Below are positions 43,874-52,688 of a stretch of DNA of 64,000 bases, piece after piece. The notes below the pieces were generated by a model that searched no databases, was not told the origin of the DNA, and saw nothing but the letters and a program-made list of their open reading frames with translations. Source of the DNA: G963664935 sp963664935 (GTDB taxonomy: Bacteria > Pseudomonadota > Gammaproteobacteria > Methylococcales > G963664935); NCBI GenBank assembly GCA_963664935.2, contig CAXXSE010000002.1, forward strand, positions 372,001 to 436,000, read 5' to 3'. Position 1 is the stretch's first letter. Each line of letters starts with the position of its first letter. The position numbers were made by a program, and so were the translations under genes.

Positions 43874-44914
43874 ATGATAAAAGAACGAAAAGCCATTGCG
43901 TTGATTTCCGGAGGTTTGGATTCCATGTTGGCGGCAAAAGCCGTTCAGGCACAAGGGATCCATGTTGAAGGCATTAACTTTTACACCGGATTTTGCGTAG
44001 AAGGGCACACCCACGCGATTCGCAAAAAAGACCAGGCAAAAGCAAAAAGAAATAATGCCCTTTGGGTGGCCGAACAACTCGGTATCAAATTGCACATTGT
44101 CGATATCATTGAAGAATACAAAAATATTGTGATCAATCCCAAACATGGATACGGGGCACATCTGAACCCGTGTTTGGATTGTAAGGTATTTATGGTATCC
44201 AAGGCTAAAGAATGGATTACCGAACATAGCTTTGATTTTATTATCACTGGCGAGGTGATTGGCCAACGGCCGATGTCGCAACGCAAGCAAACCATGCCGA
44301 TCGTTTCTCGAGAATCCGGGGCGAATGACCTGCTTGTACGTCCGCTTTGCGCAAAATTGCTGCCTCCCAGTTTACCGGAACGGGAAGGCTGGATCGACCG
44401 CGAATCGCTTTATGACTTCAGTGGCCGCTCTCGAAAACCGCAAATGGCTTTGGCGAACGAATTTGACATCGAAGATTATGCCCAACCCGCCGGAGGTTGC
44501 TGTTTTCTCACCGACGAACATTATTCGGATAAATTGGCCGATCTTTGGGCCGCGCGTGGTCACAAGGATTACGAACTTGACGATATTATGTTGTTGAAAG
44601 TGGGGCGTCACTTGAGACCGCGGCCAAATTTTAAAATGATCATCGCGCGGGAAGAAGGTGAAGTAAAATTTCTCACGGGTTACAGGAAATCCTTTACCCA
44701 TATGAGCCCGATAAGCCACAGCGGGCCACTGGCTCTCATTGATGGAACCCTTAGTCGTGACGACCTTGAATTCGCCGCCAGCCTGACCGCCCGTTATAGC
44801 CAAGGGCGGAATGCCGAAAAAGTAGAGGTTCGAATCGTTCATGAATGCGAAGAAAGTATTATTTCGGTCGTACCGATACCGCCGCACGCGATTGCCGAAG
44901 ATTGGTACATATGA
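43874..44914 (+). CDS. PP-loop ATP pyrophosphatase, MnmA/ThiI-like, probable sulfur transferase
   Basis: A 346-residue protein with an N-terminal adenine-nucleotide alpha-hydrolase domain: the PP-loop ALISGGLDSMLAAK (residues 8-21), the CLDCK pair near residue 100, and ITGEVIGQRPMSQRKQ. A C-terminal part has AGGCCFLTDEHYSDKLADLW. Relatives are annotated as tRNA thiouridylase-like proteins; canonical MnmA has a different C terminus, so this is a separate subfamily. It overlaps a TusA-like gene (ATGA), so it likely takes persulfide sulfur from TusA to thiolate a tRNA or another acceptor. Target is not known. Confidence 0.75.
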   Translation: MIKERKAIALISGGLDSMLAAKAVQAQGIHVEGINFYTGFCVEGHTHAIRKKDQAKAKRNNALWVAEQLGIKLHIVDIIEEYKNIVINPKHGYGAHLNPCLDCKVFMVSKAKEWITEHSFDFIITGEVIGQRPMSQRKQTMPIVSRESGANDLLVRPLCAKLLPPSLPEREGWIDRESLYDFSGRSRKPQMALANEFDIEDYAQPAGGCCFLTDEHYSDKLADLWAARGHKDYELDDIMLLKVGRHLRPRPNFKMIIAREEGEVKFLTGYRKSFTHMSPISHSGPLALIDGTLSRDDLEFAASLTARYSQGRNAEKVEVRIVHECEESIISVVPIPPHAIAEDWYI

Positions 44915-45132
44915 AGTCCTTGCTGGACGCCCGGTTTTTGCTATGCCCGCTACCGGTGATTCGCGTCCAGGAAAAAGTTAAAGGATTATCCCCGGGGGAT
45001 ATTGTCGAGGTGGTGGGAACGGATCCGGGAGTGATGCAGGATATCCCGGCCTGGTGCCGAATCAGCGGGCATAAGGTTTTGGAGGCGCATAGCAATGATG
45101 ATGAATATATTATATTGTTTGAGGTGGGTTAA
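44911..45132 (+). CDS. TusA-family sulfur carrier protein
   Basis: A 73-residue protein with LDARFLLCPLPVIRVQEKVKG, the TusA motif with the persulfide Cys in CPLP (Cys near residue 12). The fold ends with GHKVLEAHSNDDEYIILFE. TusA proteins receive sulfane sulfur on this Cys. It overlaps the PP-loop gene by 4 bp, so they probably work together. It may be a dedicated carrier rather than the general TusA. Confidence 0.9.
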   Translation: MKSLLDARFLLCPLPVIRVQEKVKGLSPGDIVEVVGTDPGVMQDIPAWCRISGHKVLEAHSNDDEYIILFEVG

Positions 45133-45372
45133 CTTTGTCGTAATTATTCACCCTACCTGATTTTGCTTTAAAACGGCACCACAAAAACGCAAAACTTCGG
45201 TCATTATTGCAACTATTTTACAACCCCGTACTTTTTGCTCAACCAGTCAATATTGCCAAAAATCAGATTAACGAGGACACACCGGGAGCCCATTCGGGAA
45301 TAGAAAGCCAACCGAGGGAAAGCTGGATTTGGCCAGATTTTCCCATTACCACATTAAAATATATGACCTAAC

Positions 45373-46662
45373 ATGACAATGCGTATTTTTTTTAGACTTT
45401 GCATTCTCGTTTTTCCGTATTTTCTGGTCAGCGCTTGTAAATTAGCGCCTGTTTACAATGTAGAGGACGCAGCATATAAAGTCCCTTCAAACACCACGCT
45501 TTCAGATATAGAGCGGGCAATCATTAGAGGTAGCACTAAAGTGGGTTGGAAGGCCCGGCATATTTCGTCACGAACTATTCTCGCCAAATATACCTTCAAA
45601 AGGAATAAGTATAGCGCTACGGTTCGGATTGATTTTGATCGGGATTCCTACAGTATTGCCTACAGTGAAAGCAGAAACCTGAAATATACCGAAGGGTATC
45701 CTCAAAGTGCTAGTGACGATAATATTATATCCGGCGCCAATGAATTCTTTACTAATGCGAACCCTTTTGAAAAAGCTAATGACTCCGCCACTAATCAAGC
45801 AGGCCCTAAAGTTCATAAAACCTACAACGAATGGATCAGAAGCCTGGAAAGCAGCATAAACAGAGAATTATCCGCATTGAGTGAGGGAACCCATGGAGTA
45901 CGAGCGTGGCAATCCGCGGCAACGGCTAAAGCGTGCGATGATATACTGAAGGCAATAGTGTCGGGCCAGGCGAGCATTACTAAATCCAGAGTGAATATTC
46001 GTGCCGGGGCCGGTACTCACTGCCAAATTGTCGGAACCGTGAGTAAAGATGATTTTTTTGAACTGCTGGGTAAAAAAGACAACTGGTATTACATTGCTTT
46101 GAGTACGGGTAAAGAGGCCTGGGTATACGCCCCTTTGGTCAAAAAATCAGCCGGATATGAAAATTCCATTGCAGCCGTTAAAGCGGATAATATCAGCGTT
46201 AATCCTCCTCCCCCAGCGCCCCCTCCAGTAACACAACCGGGAGAAAGAATCTCCATTGCGGTCGTACGCTTTAAAACCCTGAATACGAAAGCCCAGGATA
46301 TTGCTTTAGGTGATTTAATTTCAGAAACATTTACGACGGCATTGGTGAATTCCAAAGCCTATAAAATAATAGAAAGAGCACAGTTGGACAAAGTCATTAA
46401 GGAATTGGAAATGAGTCAGACCGGTTTTATCGATACAACCGATGCGGTGGCAATAGGCAAAATGGTAAACGCGGACGCCATCATTACAGGCAGTGTCGCT
46501 TTGCTGGCCGGTCAGCTACAGTTAAATGCTCGTATTATCGAAATTGAAAGTGCTTATGTGATCAGTGCTGAAACAAGAACAACTTCGTATTCACTAAGAA
46601 ATATCAATAAAGCTACTCAAGAAATTGTGCAAAATCTTTCCAGGAAATTCGTGAACAAATAG
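45373..46662 (+). CDS. Lipoprotein with SH3 and CsgG/FlgO-like domains
   Basis: A 429-residue lipoprotein: signal ending at the lipobox LVSAC (Cys near residue 22), an N-terminal beta-rich domain (about 30-150), a bacterial SH3 domain (SITKSRVNIRAGAGTHCQIV to GKEAWVYAPLVKK, about 197-258), a proline-rich linker (NPPPPAPPPVTQP), then a CsgG/FlgO-type C terminus (ISIAVVRFKTLNTKAQDIAL, KVIKELEMSQTGFIDT, ADAIITGSVALL). The latter domains are found in outer-membrane secretion and envelope factors. Convergent with the caspase gene; the pair may act in the envelope. Exact role unknown. Confidence 0.75.
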   Translation: MTMRIFFRLCILVFPYFLVSACKLAPVYNVEDAAYKVPSNTTLSDIERAIIRGSTKVGWKARHISSRTILAKYTFKRNKYSATVRIDFDRDSYSIAYSESRNLKYTEGYPQSASDDNIISGANEFFTNANPFEKANDSATNQAGPKVHKTYNEWIRSLESSINRELSALSEGTHGVRAWQSAATAKACDDILKAIVSGQASITKSRVNIRAGAGTHCQIVGTVSKDDFFELLGKKDNWYYIALSTGKEAWVYAPLVKKSAGYENSIAAVKADNISVNPPPPAPPPVTQPGERISIAVVRFKTLNTKAQDIALGDLISETFTTALVNSKAYKIIERAQLDKVIKELEMSQTGFIDTTDAVAIGKMVNADAIITGSVALLAGQLQLNARIIEIESAYVISAETRTTSYSLRNINKATQEIVQNLSRKFVNK

Positions 46663-46741
46663 TGGTTAGTTCCCTGTGGGGCAACGCGGAATATGGAGCC
46701 AAAGACAACCAAAGCGGGCAATTTAATCTTTGTAATATGTT

Positions 46742-48304
46742 TTACTCACAAACCTGAGCGACAATTTCAGCTGTCAAATCGTTTACAAGCCTTCTCAACT
46801 TTTTGTTGCCCGGCGTCGGCGGGTTGATTCCGGCTATCCGCAGTTCTCCGGAAGCACTGCCTATAATCCTGGCCGATTGTAAATCAACCAGATCGAGGCT
46901 AATGTTGCTATGAAATGTTTGCATATTGGTCTTGATGACTTTTATGGGCGCCTTTGTGGTAACCGTGGAAACTTTCAACAAATAACGGATATCGAGATTG
47001 TCTGAAATTTTCTTGAAGATGGGAATTCCCGCATTTTTGATAGTGTGGTACAGCTTTTTTTTAAGCGCAAGATCCGCGTCTATAAATTCCATACCATAGC
47101 GGCGCCAGGCTTGATGAAAAATAGAATTGAGTGCGGCGTTATCGTATCTGACTTTCCGCTTTTTAGCGAAATCTCGCCGTTCCGCCCGGCTGATGAGTAA
47201 TGCCCGTTTGGAAGTCAAACAGGCAGGCGGTATGGACTCCGCTTTCCGGCTATTTTTGGCCCGATGATATTTCGGATTTAAGGTGTCATCGGTCTTAAGC
47301 GATATATTCAGTTGACGCCATTTACCCGGGGATAGCTTGACGGTTTGTTTTTCCTCTATATACCCTTTGGCCCTGACAATCACCTCAACTTCATCGCCAA
47401 GCAGACTGTCCAGATTAAGTATCCCGGCTTGATCCACTTTCCCCCTTGGAATACCGTTAACCAGGACGGTTGCATTTGGCGCATTGGCAATGATCTGTAG
47501 GTATCCCTTGGTTACCGTGGGTGGTGGCGCCGAGGCCTGAGTTTTACCACTCGCTTTTCCCGGCCGGAACATAAATTCACCCGTCAATGACGATGACTCC
47601 CAGGGAATCTGACTGCCCCGCGTGGCGTCCATGACACCGTTGCGAACATATTTGAAAGTCTGCTCTATCGAGAGTTGGGGTCTTTTCAACGCCGCAAGCA
47701 GGTATTGCGTATATAGCCCGTTTCTGCCCGTACCGTCCGCCGCAACTGAACCCGGTGCGGTGGCATAGGCGATAAACGACCCCACCGGGCCATCCATTTT
47801 GGCAAGGCCCTGTTCACCGCTACGGAAACTTCGAGCAAATGGATTATTTCTGCAGGCATCCAGAATGACTATGTTCAAGCCGTTGCCCGCCGTTTCCATT
47901 TTTCTCAACACCAGACCGGCATCGATACTTTCATCCTGTACTTCATCAGCTGAGGTGATATCGGTCTGGCTCGGTATCAGATAATTTCGACCACCGATCT
48001 GAATACCATGGCCGGCAAAATAAAACAGGCCAACATCAGATTTCTTCAATTTGTCGCCAAATTTTCGGATTGCCTGACGCATCCCTTGCCTGTTCAGATC
48101 TGTATAAACCGCAACCTCAAACCCGAGTTCAGCCAATGTATCCGCCATGTCACGCGCATCATTGACCGGATTGCTTAGGGGCGAGGATTTATAGTTACTA
48201 TTGCCGATAATCAATGCAAGTTTAGATTCAGCATAACAACCTTCCGGCAAGCTGAACAAAAGACCTGTTAATATCAGAACAACGAAATAATTCAACTTTT
48301 TCAT
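46742..48304 (-). CDS. Secreted caspase-fold protease with PEGA domain
   Basis: A 520-residue exported protein. After a signal peptide (to about residue 25) it has a complete peptidase C14/metacaspase-like domain with KLALIIGNSNYKSSPL, the catalytic His in FYFAGHG (H99) and Cys in ILDACRNNPF (C151), plus the usual SFIAYATAPGSVAADG. A PEGA carbohydrate- or envelope-type domain follows (GYLQIIANAPNATVLVNGIP, about 262-330). The C-terminal 150 residues resemble the lipoprotein-type beta domains that bind the envelope. Such orthocaspase-like enzymes cut after Lys/Arg in related proteins; substrate unknown. Convergent with the CsgG/SH3 lipoprotein (79-bp gap). Confidence 0.85.
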   Translation of the reverse strand: MKKLNYFVVLILTGLLFSLPEGCYAESKLALIIGNSNYKSSPLSNPVNDARDMADTLAELGFEVAVYTDLNRQGMRQAIRKFGDKLKKSDVGLFYFAGHGIQIGGRNYLIPSQTDITSADEVQDESIDAGLVLRKMETAGNGLNIVILDACRNNPFARSFRSGEQGLAKMDGPVGSFIAYATAPGSVAADGTGRNGLYTQYLLAALKRPQLSIEQTFKYVRNGVMDATRGSQIPWESSSLTGEFMFRPGKASGKTQASAPPPTVTKGYLQIIANAPNATVLVNGIPRGKVDQAGILNLDSLLGDEVEVIVRAKGYIEEKQTVKLSPGKWRQLNISLKTDDTLNPKYHRAKNSRKAESIPPACLTSKRALLISRAERRDFAKKRKVRYDNAALNSIFHQAWRRYGMEFIDADLALKKKLYHTIKNAGIPIFKKISDNLDIRYLLKVSTVTTKAPIKVIKTNMQTFHSNISLDLVDLQSARIIGSASGELRIAGINPPTPGNKKLRRLVNDLTAEIVAQVCE

Positions 48305-48596
48305 CAGTAAAATTATAGATATTAATTAGTTAATAGGATACAGATTCGTCATGAACAACCCAAATCCTCATTTTGGTTACCCAAAGATCCTAGTGTTCTT
48401 TGCTGTTATTAGTAGGTTCCTACTAGTACAAATGGGTAATATGATTCAACTCAAATTCGTGGGATTATTTGTCTAATTTAGAAGCGGGAAAGTGCTGAAA
48501 AAACACTTCTACAAGGCTGAAATTGTATACGGAAAACATTAAGACCTTGTACAATCGGCATAAAAGAACAGCTATCGTTATAAAAGGGGAGGAATA
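48305..48596. other. Divergent gap before the regulator gene
   Basis: About 290 bp, AT-rich, with no gene. It must hold promoters for the caspase and the regulator. AGGGGAGGAATA just before 48597 is a strong ribosome site for the regulator. Confidence 0.6.
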
Positions 48597-50024
48597 ATGG
48601 TGGCCATAAAATGGAATTTTTTTGAGCTAATTTCTTTTACGTCAAACGACGTTTCAGAATCAATTCATCATCAATTCGCCAAGCTTAATTACCGGATTGT
48701 CGTTCGTGATACCAACGAATGGTTGGAAGGTCTGGCCGGAATAAACAACAATGTGTCTTTGATTATTCTAGGTAACCTCATTCCCCAAAAGCTAAAGGTT
48801 ATCCTTTCCACGCGAGCAAGAGCGCCTTGCCTGGCGATTTTCGATTGTCCTCAATCTCAATGGGATCAAGATATCGTAAATTCCGTAGATGATTTTTGCG
48901 GATGGCCCTGCGAACAACAGGAATTAATTTTACGCCTGGAACGCTTACGATCAAAATTAGGCGAAAACGTTTCTAAAGATACGATAAATAACAACGAAAA
49001 AGAATGGATAAAACTTAATCTAGTTGGATCCTGTCCCGCTTTTATTAAGTTAAAATCGCTTATCCAGAAAATTGCACGCTACGATGCGCCAGTACTCATT
49101 GAGGGTAAAACAGGTACGGGCAAAGAAGTGACCGCCAGGGCTATTCATTATTTCGGGTCTCGTAGCGGTAACCCATTCATTCCCATCAATTGTGGCGCCT
49201 TGCCGGACAGTCTCGTCGAAAATGAATTATTTGGGCATGAAAAAGGTGCTTTTACCGATGCCAGACAGCGCCAGTTGGGACTTATTGCCCAAGCGAACGG
49301 CGGAACATTGTTTCTAGACGAAATTGAATCCTTGACACCAAAAGGGCAAGTGGCGCTACTTCGGTTTACCGAAGATAAATCCTACAAACCCTTAGGAAGT
49401 CAAGACACAAAAACAGCCGACATACGGCTTATTTCCGCCAGCAATACATCGTTACACGAGCTGGTCCGAAAAGGAGAATTTAGAGAAGATCTTTTATTTC
49501 GTCTTAACGTTGTGAAAATCCTGATACCCTCATTGCGGGATCGGTCGTCGGATATAGCGGATCTTGCCGAATTCTTTTTGCAACGTTTTCGGAAGCTGTA
49601 TCAATCGCCCGACAAACGATTTGATCCCGAAACGTTTTCCTGGATGGAACGGCATAATTGGCCGGGAAATATTAGAGAATTTGAAAATTATATCCATCGC
49701 GCTTTCTTATTAGCGGATGATAATCTTTTACACCCCTGCGAAATTGATGAAACAAACGTGTCCCTTACTGACCGTAGGAAAATACCTGACCGAAGGAAAC
49801 GCTTTGATCTAGATCAATCGTTTAATGATGCAAAACAGCAGACGATCAATCAATTTGAACAATGCTTTATAACGAAATTGCTAGAACGTACTCATGGAAA
49901 CGCATCACAGGCTGCTAAGTTGGCTCACAAAGAACGGCGCTCGTTTGGCAAGTTATTGAAAAACACGGCTTGGATAAAGATAAATTTAGAGCCAACCAAG
50001 TTCAGTGAAATTATTTACCTATAG
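48597..50024 (+). CDS. VpsR-like sigma-54-type enhancer-binding regulator
   Basis: A 475-residue regulator. Residues 1-125 resemble the degenerate receiver (VpsR) domain without the usual phosphorylated Asp cluster. The AAA+ domain has IEGKTGTGKEVTARAIH (Walker A, 168-184), GAFTDA (217-222) where activators of sigma-54 have GAFTGA, GGTLFLDEIESL (Walker B, 235-246) and FREDLLFRLNVV. The Fis-type HTH is GNASQAAKLAHKERRSFGKL near the end. VpsR-type proteins can act with sigma-70 or bind c-di-GMP, and the changed GAFTGA loop hints at the same. The gene lies just upstream of the eCIS cluster and may control it. Confidence 0.85.
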   Translation: MVAIKWNFFELISFTSNDVSESIHHQFAKLNYRIVVRDTNEWLEGLAGINNNVSLIILGNLIPQKLKVILSTRARAPCLAIFDCPQSQWDQDIVNSVDDFCGWPCEQQELILRLERLRSKLGENVSKDTINNNEKEWIKLNLVGSCPAFIKLKSLIQKIARYDAPVLIEGKTGTGKEVTARAIHYFGSRSGNPFIPINCGALPDSLVENELFGHEKGAFTDARQRQLGLIAQANGGTLFLDEIESLTPKGQVALLRFTEDKSYKPLGSQDTKTADIRLISASNTSLHELVRKGEFREDLLFRLNVVKILIPSLRDRSSDIADLAEFFLQRFRKLYQSPDKRFDPETFSWMERHNWPGNIREFENYIHRAFLLADDNLLHPCEIDETNVSLTDRRKIPDRRKRFDLDQSFNDAKQQTINQFEQCFITKLLERTHGNASQAAKLAHKERRSFGKLLKNTAWIKINLEPTKFSEIIYL

Positions 50025-50240
50025 GCTAGAAGTGCGAGCGAGAAATCATGTATACCATCAAAAACCGGCATTGTTAAATTTGTATAGTTTTAGATTTCAA
50101 GCCATTTGAAAGATAATTTATAAAAACACAATCTCTATCAAATTGTTTCTGTGCTTTATCTTCGTCTTTTGCTCTTGTTTCTATGACATACAGTTTCGCA
50201 GAAAACACTTAAAACTTTCCTCATCCCCATCCAACTACTA

Positions 50241-50350
50241 TCCCGCATTTCTCACCAGCTTTCTACTGCGGAACCGCAATACTGCGCATTGGCTGTGTTG
50301 TACTCGGTTTCGGTGCTCAAACCACTACAAGTGCGCTTCGTTATCTGCGC
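50241..50350 (+). repeat. Dispersed repeat family 2, copy B
   Basis: CCCGCATTTCTCACCAGC, then GCGGAACCGCAATACTGCGC and further conserved blocks to about 50350 match the element at 25709-25855 in the same orientation. The right terminal repeat is not recognisable. Likely IS remnant. Confidence 0.55.
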
Positions 50351-50586
50351 TGAGATAGTTGAGGATTCCCATCTCTGAGATTGATTTAATGAACATCATA
50401 CAAAGGGCTGTTTGAAGCGGGTACTTTTTAACCCAGTGGAGTATTTTCTGTGTCCTAGGAAAAATGGCGTTTATTCAAGGACTAAGGCGCAATCTACCAC
50501 AAATAACCTGAGTCAGGAATGACCCAGGTTCATTTCGAATTAAGAAATTAACTCGTTCTATCAGTTGTTTATAGCATTTAATGGGG

Positions 50587-50602
50587 CGGCATACTTAATG
50601 CC
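50587..50602 (+). promoter_or_regulatory. Possible -24/-12 (sigma-54-like) promoter
   Basis: CGGCATACTTAATGCC contains GG and GC separated by 10 nt, with GGCA matching the -24 element. The -12 element is poor. It lies upstream of MITE copy B and the eCIS genes. Weak evidence; offered only because of the enhancer-binding regulator next door. Confidence 0.2.
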
Positions 50603-50611
50603 TGTTAGATT

Positions 50612-50771
50612 AGCACCTCAAACCTTAAATAGCCCATTAAATAGGAGAGTGGAAATGAGTGATAACAAGGCAAACAAACGCAGGAATATGGGTATCTCTC
50701 AAGTTTGTTTAATGCAGTTTTCGATCATTTAGGCCTCCTAATTTTATGAGTTATTTAGGGTTTGAGGTACT
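50612..50771 (+). mobile_element. MITE family 1, copy B
   Basis: A 160-bp element, same length as copy A and in the opposite orientation. Ends are AGCACCTCAAACCTTAAATA and its near-complement ending TTTGAGGTACT; a TA dinucleotide lies at each edge (TTAG left, CTAG right). Between the ends it shares long identical runs with copy A, for example AAGGCAAACAAACGCAGGAA. It ends 24 bp before the wHTH gene, so its insertion may have changed eCIS expression. Confidence 0.85.
50655..50732 (+). CDS. 25-codon ORF inside MITE copy B
   Basis: Starts ATG after AGGAG(AGTGGAA) and reads MSDNKANKRRNMGISQ, ending QFSII. Same length as in copy A. All five base differences are amino-acid changes, so coding constraint is not shown. 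Confidence 0.3.
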   Translation: MSDNKANKRRNMGISQVCLMQFSII

Positions 50772-50795
50772 AGTAAAGTAGCTGGAAATGTATTC

Positions 50796-51053
50796 TTGAA
50801 TTCAAACGAAAAACGAGAATTTAATCAACTGGCAGAGGGGATCATGCGTTATCTTGAAGATCATCCGGATGCGGCAGATACAGTTGAAGGGATTACAAAC
50901 TGGTGGATCACGTGGCAACGATTCAAGGACACCAAGGAAAAAGTTGAAGATGTGCTCGAATATCTAATTGAAGAAGGTGTAGTGGAGAAGCGCATGATCA
51001 TGGGAGGCCGGTTCGTATATTCAAGAACCGAGAAGGGGCGAGATCGAAAATGA
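50796..51053 (+). CDS. Small winged-helix-like protein, eCIS-associated
   Basis: An 85-residue protein whose helical part reads IMRYLEDHPDAADTVEGI, then WWITWQRFKDTKEKVEDVLE, then a likely wing (EEGVVEKRMIMGGRFVYS). I recall very similar short proteins beside eCIS clusters, but cannot search. The start is uncertain: TTG at 50796 is the only start that keeps the full domain, and MITE copy B ends 24 bp upstream, so the original start may have been lost. Perhaps a transcriptional regulator of the cluster. Confidence 0.6.
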   Translation: MNSNEKREFNQLAEGIMRYLEDHPDAADTVEGITNWWITWQRFKDTKEKVEDVLEYLIEEGVVEKRMIMGGRFVYSRTEKGRDRK

Positions 51054-51122
51054 AACTAATCGCATGCTAGGCTGGAAAATAAGCTCAGAAACAGGCCAAA
51101 GGATGTTTAAGGACGCTTATGA

Positions 51123-51144
51123 TAGTACCGAATACCTTAAATAG
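51123..51144 (+). repeat. Solo end of MITE family 1 before the cap gene
   Basis: TAGTACCGAATACCTTAAAT followed by AG matches the family 1 terminal repeat (AGTACC..ACCTTAAATA). It lies directly before the GAGGAG ribosome site of the cap gene. Confidence 0.5.
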
Positions 51145-51175
51145 TGTCGTAGGATACAGTGAGGAGTCATAACCT

Positions 51176-51750
51176 ATGAGTATAGGCGGGGGGCAAGCTC
51201 ATCTCTTATAAATTTGTTAAAAAAAGGGTATTTAGAGATGCATGCTGGGCTTGATGGTTTGACCTTCAAGGTATTTAGCACCTCTGACCTAAGCGGTGAG
51301 ATTGCCAATCACGTTTCTTTATTTCTTTATCGCGTGGACGTTGACAGGACGCGTCGTCACGCCGAATTGCCCCGGATAGATAGGCAGGCGCCTGAGCGAT
51401 TTGCGCTCGCTTTAGAACTACATTACCCGCTCACGGTATGGAGTGGTGGCACCGCGGAGCGTGAGCAAGAAATTCTAAGCGATAGCATGGAAATATTGGA
51501 TGAACACGCTCTCCTTTCGGGTGATTTACTCGATTCAAATTTCCCTTGGGAAGAGGGATCGGAAATCAAAGTCTGTTTAGAATCCATGACCAATGAAGAT
51601 ATGCTGCGGCTGTGGGACTCATTCGAACCCGCTTATCACCTGTCTGTGCCATATTTGGCGCGAACACTATTACTGCGGCCTTTAGAAAGATCATCTATTG
51701 GGATTGTGGAGAGTCGAACCAATGTCTGGACACCGGCGATACCGCTATGA
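51176..51750 (+). pseudogene. eCIS cap protein, Pvc16-like (DUF4255), start out of frame
   Basis: The body from TTG at 51214 reads LLKKGYLEMHAGLDGLTFKV, then NHVSLFLYRVDVDRTRRHAE and LALELHYPLTVWSGG, matching the N-terminal domain of Pvc16/DUF4255 tail-terminator proteins that cap contractile sheaths. Upstream, GAGGAG and ATG at 51176 give MSIGGG, but that frame ends at 51209-51211. Adding one G to the G-run at 51188-51193 would join it to the body (MSIGGGASSSLINLLKKG). So a one-base deletion in a homopolymer has probably broken the start, or the sequence has an error there, or the TTG is used. Ends by overlapping the next start. Confidence 0.7.
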
Positions 51751-52651
51751 ATATGGTCTCTTTTGCCAACCGCTTTTCTCCTGATAGCTCTGTGGTGCTC
51801 GGTGTGCTAGGCCTCAAAGTGGTCCGCTATGTTAATGAGGGAAATTCGCGGCAGGCGACGGTAATACCAAACCTCCGTATCAGGTCTACGCGCTCGAATG
51901 ATATTCCAATCTACCATGTAAGTACTGGTCTTTATGGTTTTCTAAAGTTAAAACCGGGGACACATCGTCTCCATATCACTGACCCACAAAACCGTTACTT
52001 GCCCCGTGCGATCAGTATTATTGATGTTCCGGACCACAACAGCGTACGGCGAATGCTCGAAAATGGAATAACGCCACCAGACAATGCAACGGCGCCATTG
52101 TATAAGACTGTGCTATTGCGCCCTGGGCAGGATTACCCGCTACCCCCAGGTGAAACAGCCTTGTGGGTCGGATTCTATCAAATGCCGGAGTTCCAACCGT
52201 ATATACAAGGATAGAGGTCACGACACAGCATAATTTAACAGCCACCAAGGTCATCACATATGCTGATCAAAATGGTATTTATTTTGCGCGGTTACCAGGA
52301 GAACGGGCGAAATTCGCGGAGCCGGCCGAACCATCCCCAGAGGGCGAACGCGTTGGCCCACCCGATGATTCTTCGCAATCACCCGAAGGGGAGTTAACCA
52401 AAACATTTGACCGGTCAATTGCGGTTTACACCCTTAAAAAGGATCAGGCTTTCGAAACCGATCCGTTGAACCGATTTCCAGCGGACTTTGATGATCTGAA
52501 CCCGGAAGATGCTTTAGGTCCTTATCAACCGGCGCAATTTCGTCTAATTAATCCAGTGAGTCAAGAACAGCGTAATGCCAACGACGGCAACCCGCCACAA
52601 CCGACGATTATCGTAGGAAAGCGGACCAGGTGGGATATCGTCATCGTATGA
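51747..52651 (+). pseudogene. eCIS-associated protein with carboxypeptidase-regulatory-like domain, frameshifted
   Basis: The first frame from ATG at 51747 (overlapping the cap stop) reads LGVLGLKVVRYVNEGNSRQA, STGLYGFLKLKPGTHRLHI to LPPGETALW and then drifts. The second frame continues GRILSNAGVPTVYTRIEVTT, ADQNGIYFARLPG, a typical Ig-like/CarboxypepD_reg beta domain, and ends WDIVIV at 52651. One G missing in the run at 52165-52167 explains it. The product would be about 300 residues. In related clusters a similar protein follows the cap gene; role unknown. Confidence 0.65.
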
Positions 52652-52688
52652 TTGTGTAAATATTGAGTACCAACAGGAGATAACGACA

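Larger units (their letters stand above)
50025..50611. other. Non-coding gap with repeat 2 and possible sigma-54-type site
   Basis: About 590 bp. The region 50241-50350 is a copy of repeat family 2. GGCATACTTAATGC (50588-50601) has the GG-N10-GC spacing of a -24/-12 promoter, but such spacing occurs often by chance. No gene I can support. Confidence 0.55.

Noticed and set aside
50143..50358. 71-codon plus-strand ORF
   Set aside because: Lies over repeat family 2, no domain, no ribosome site.
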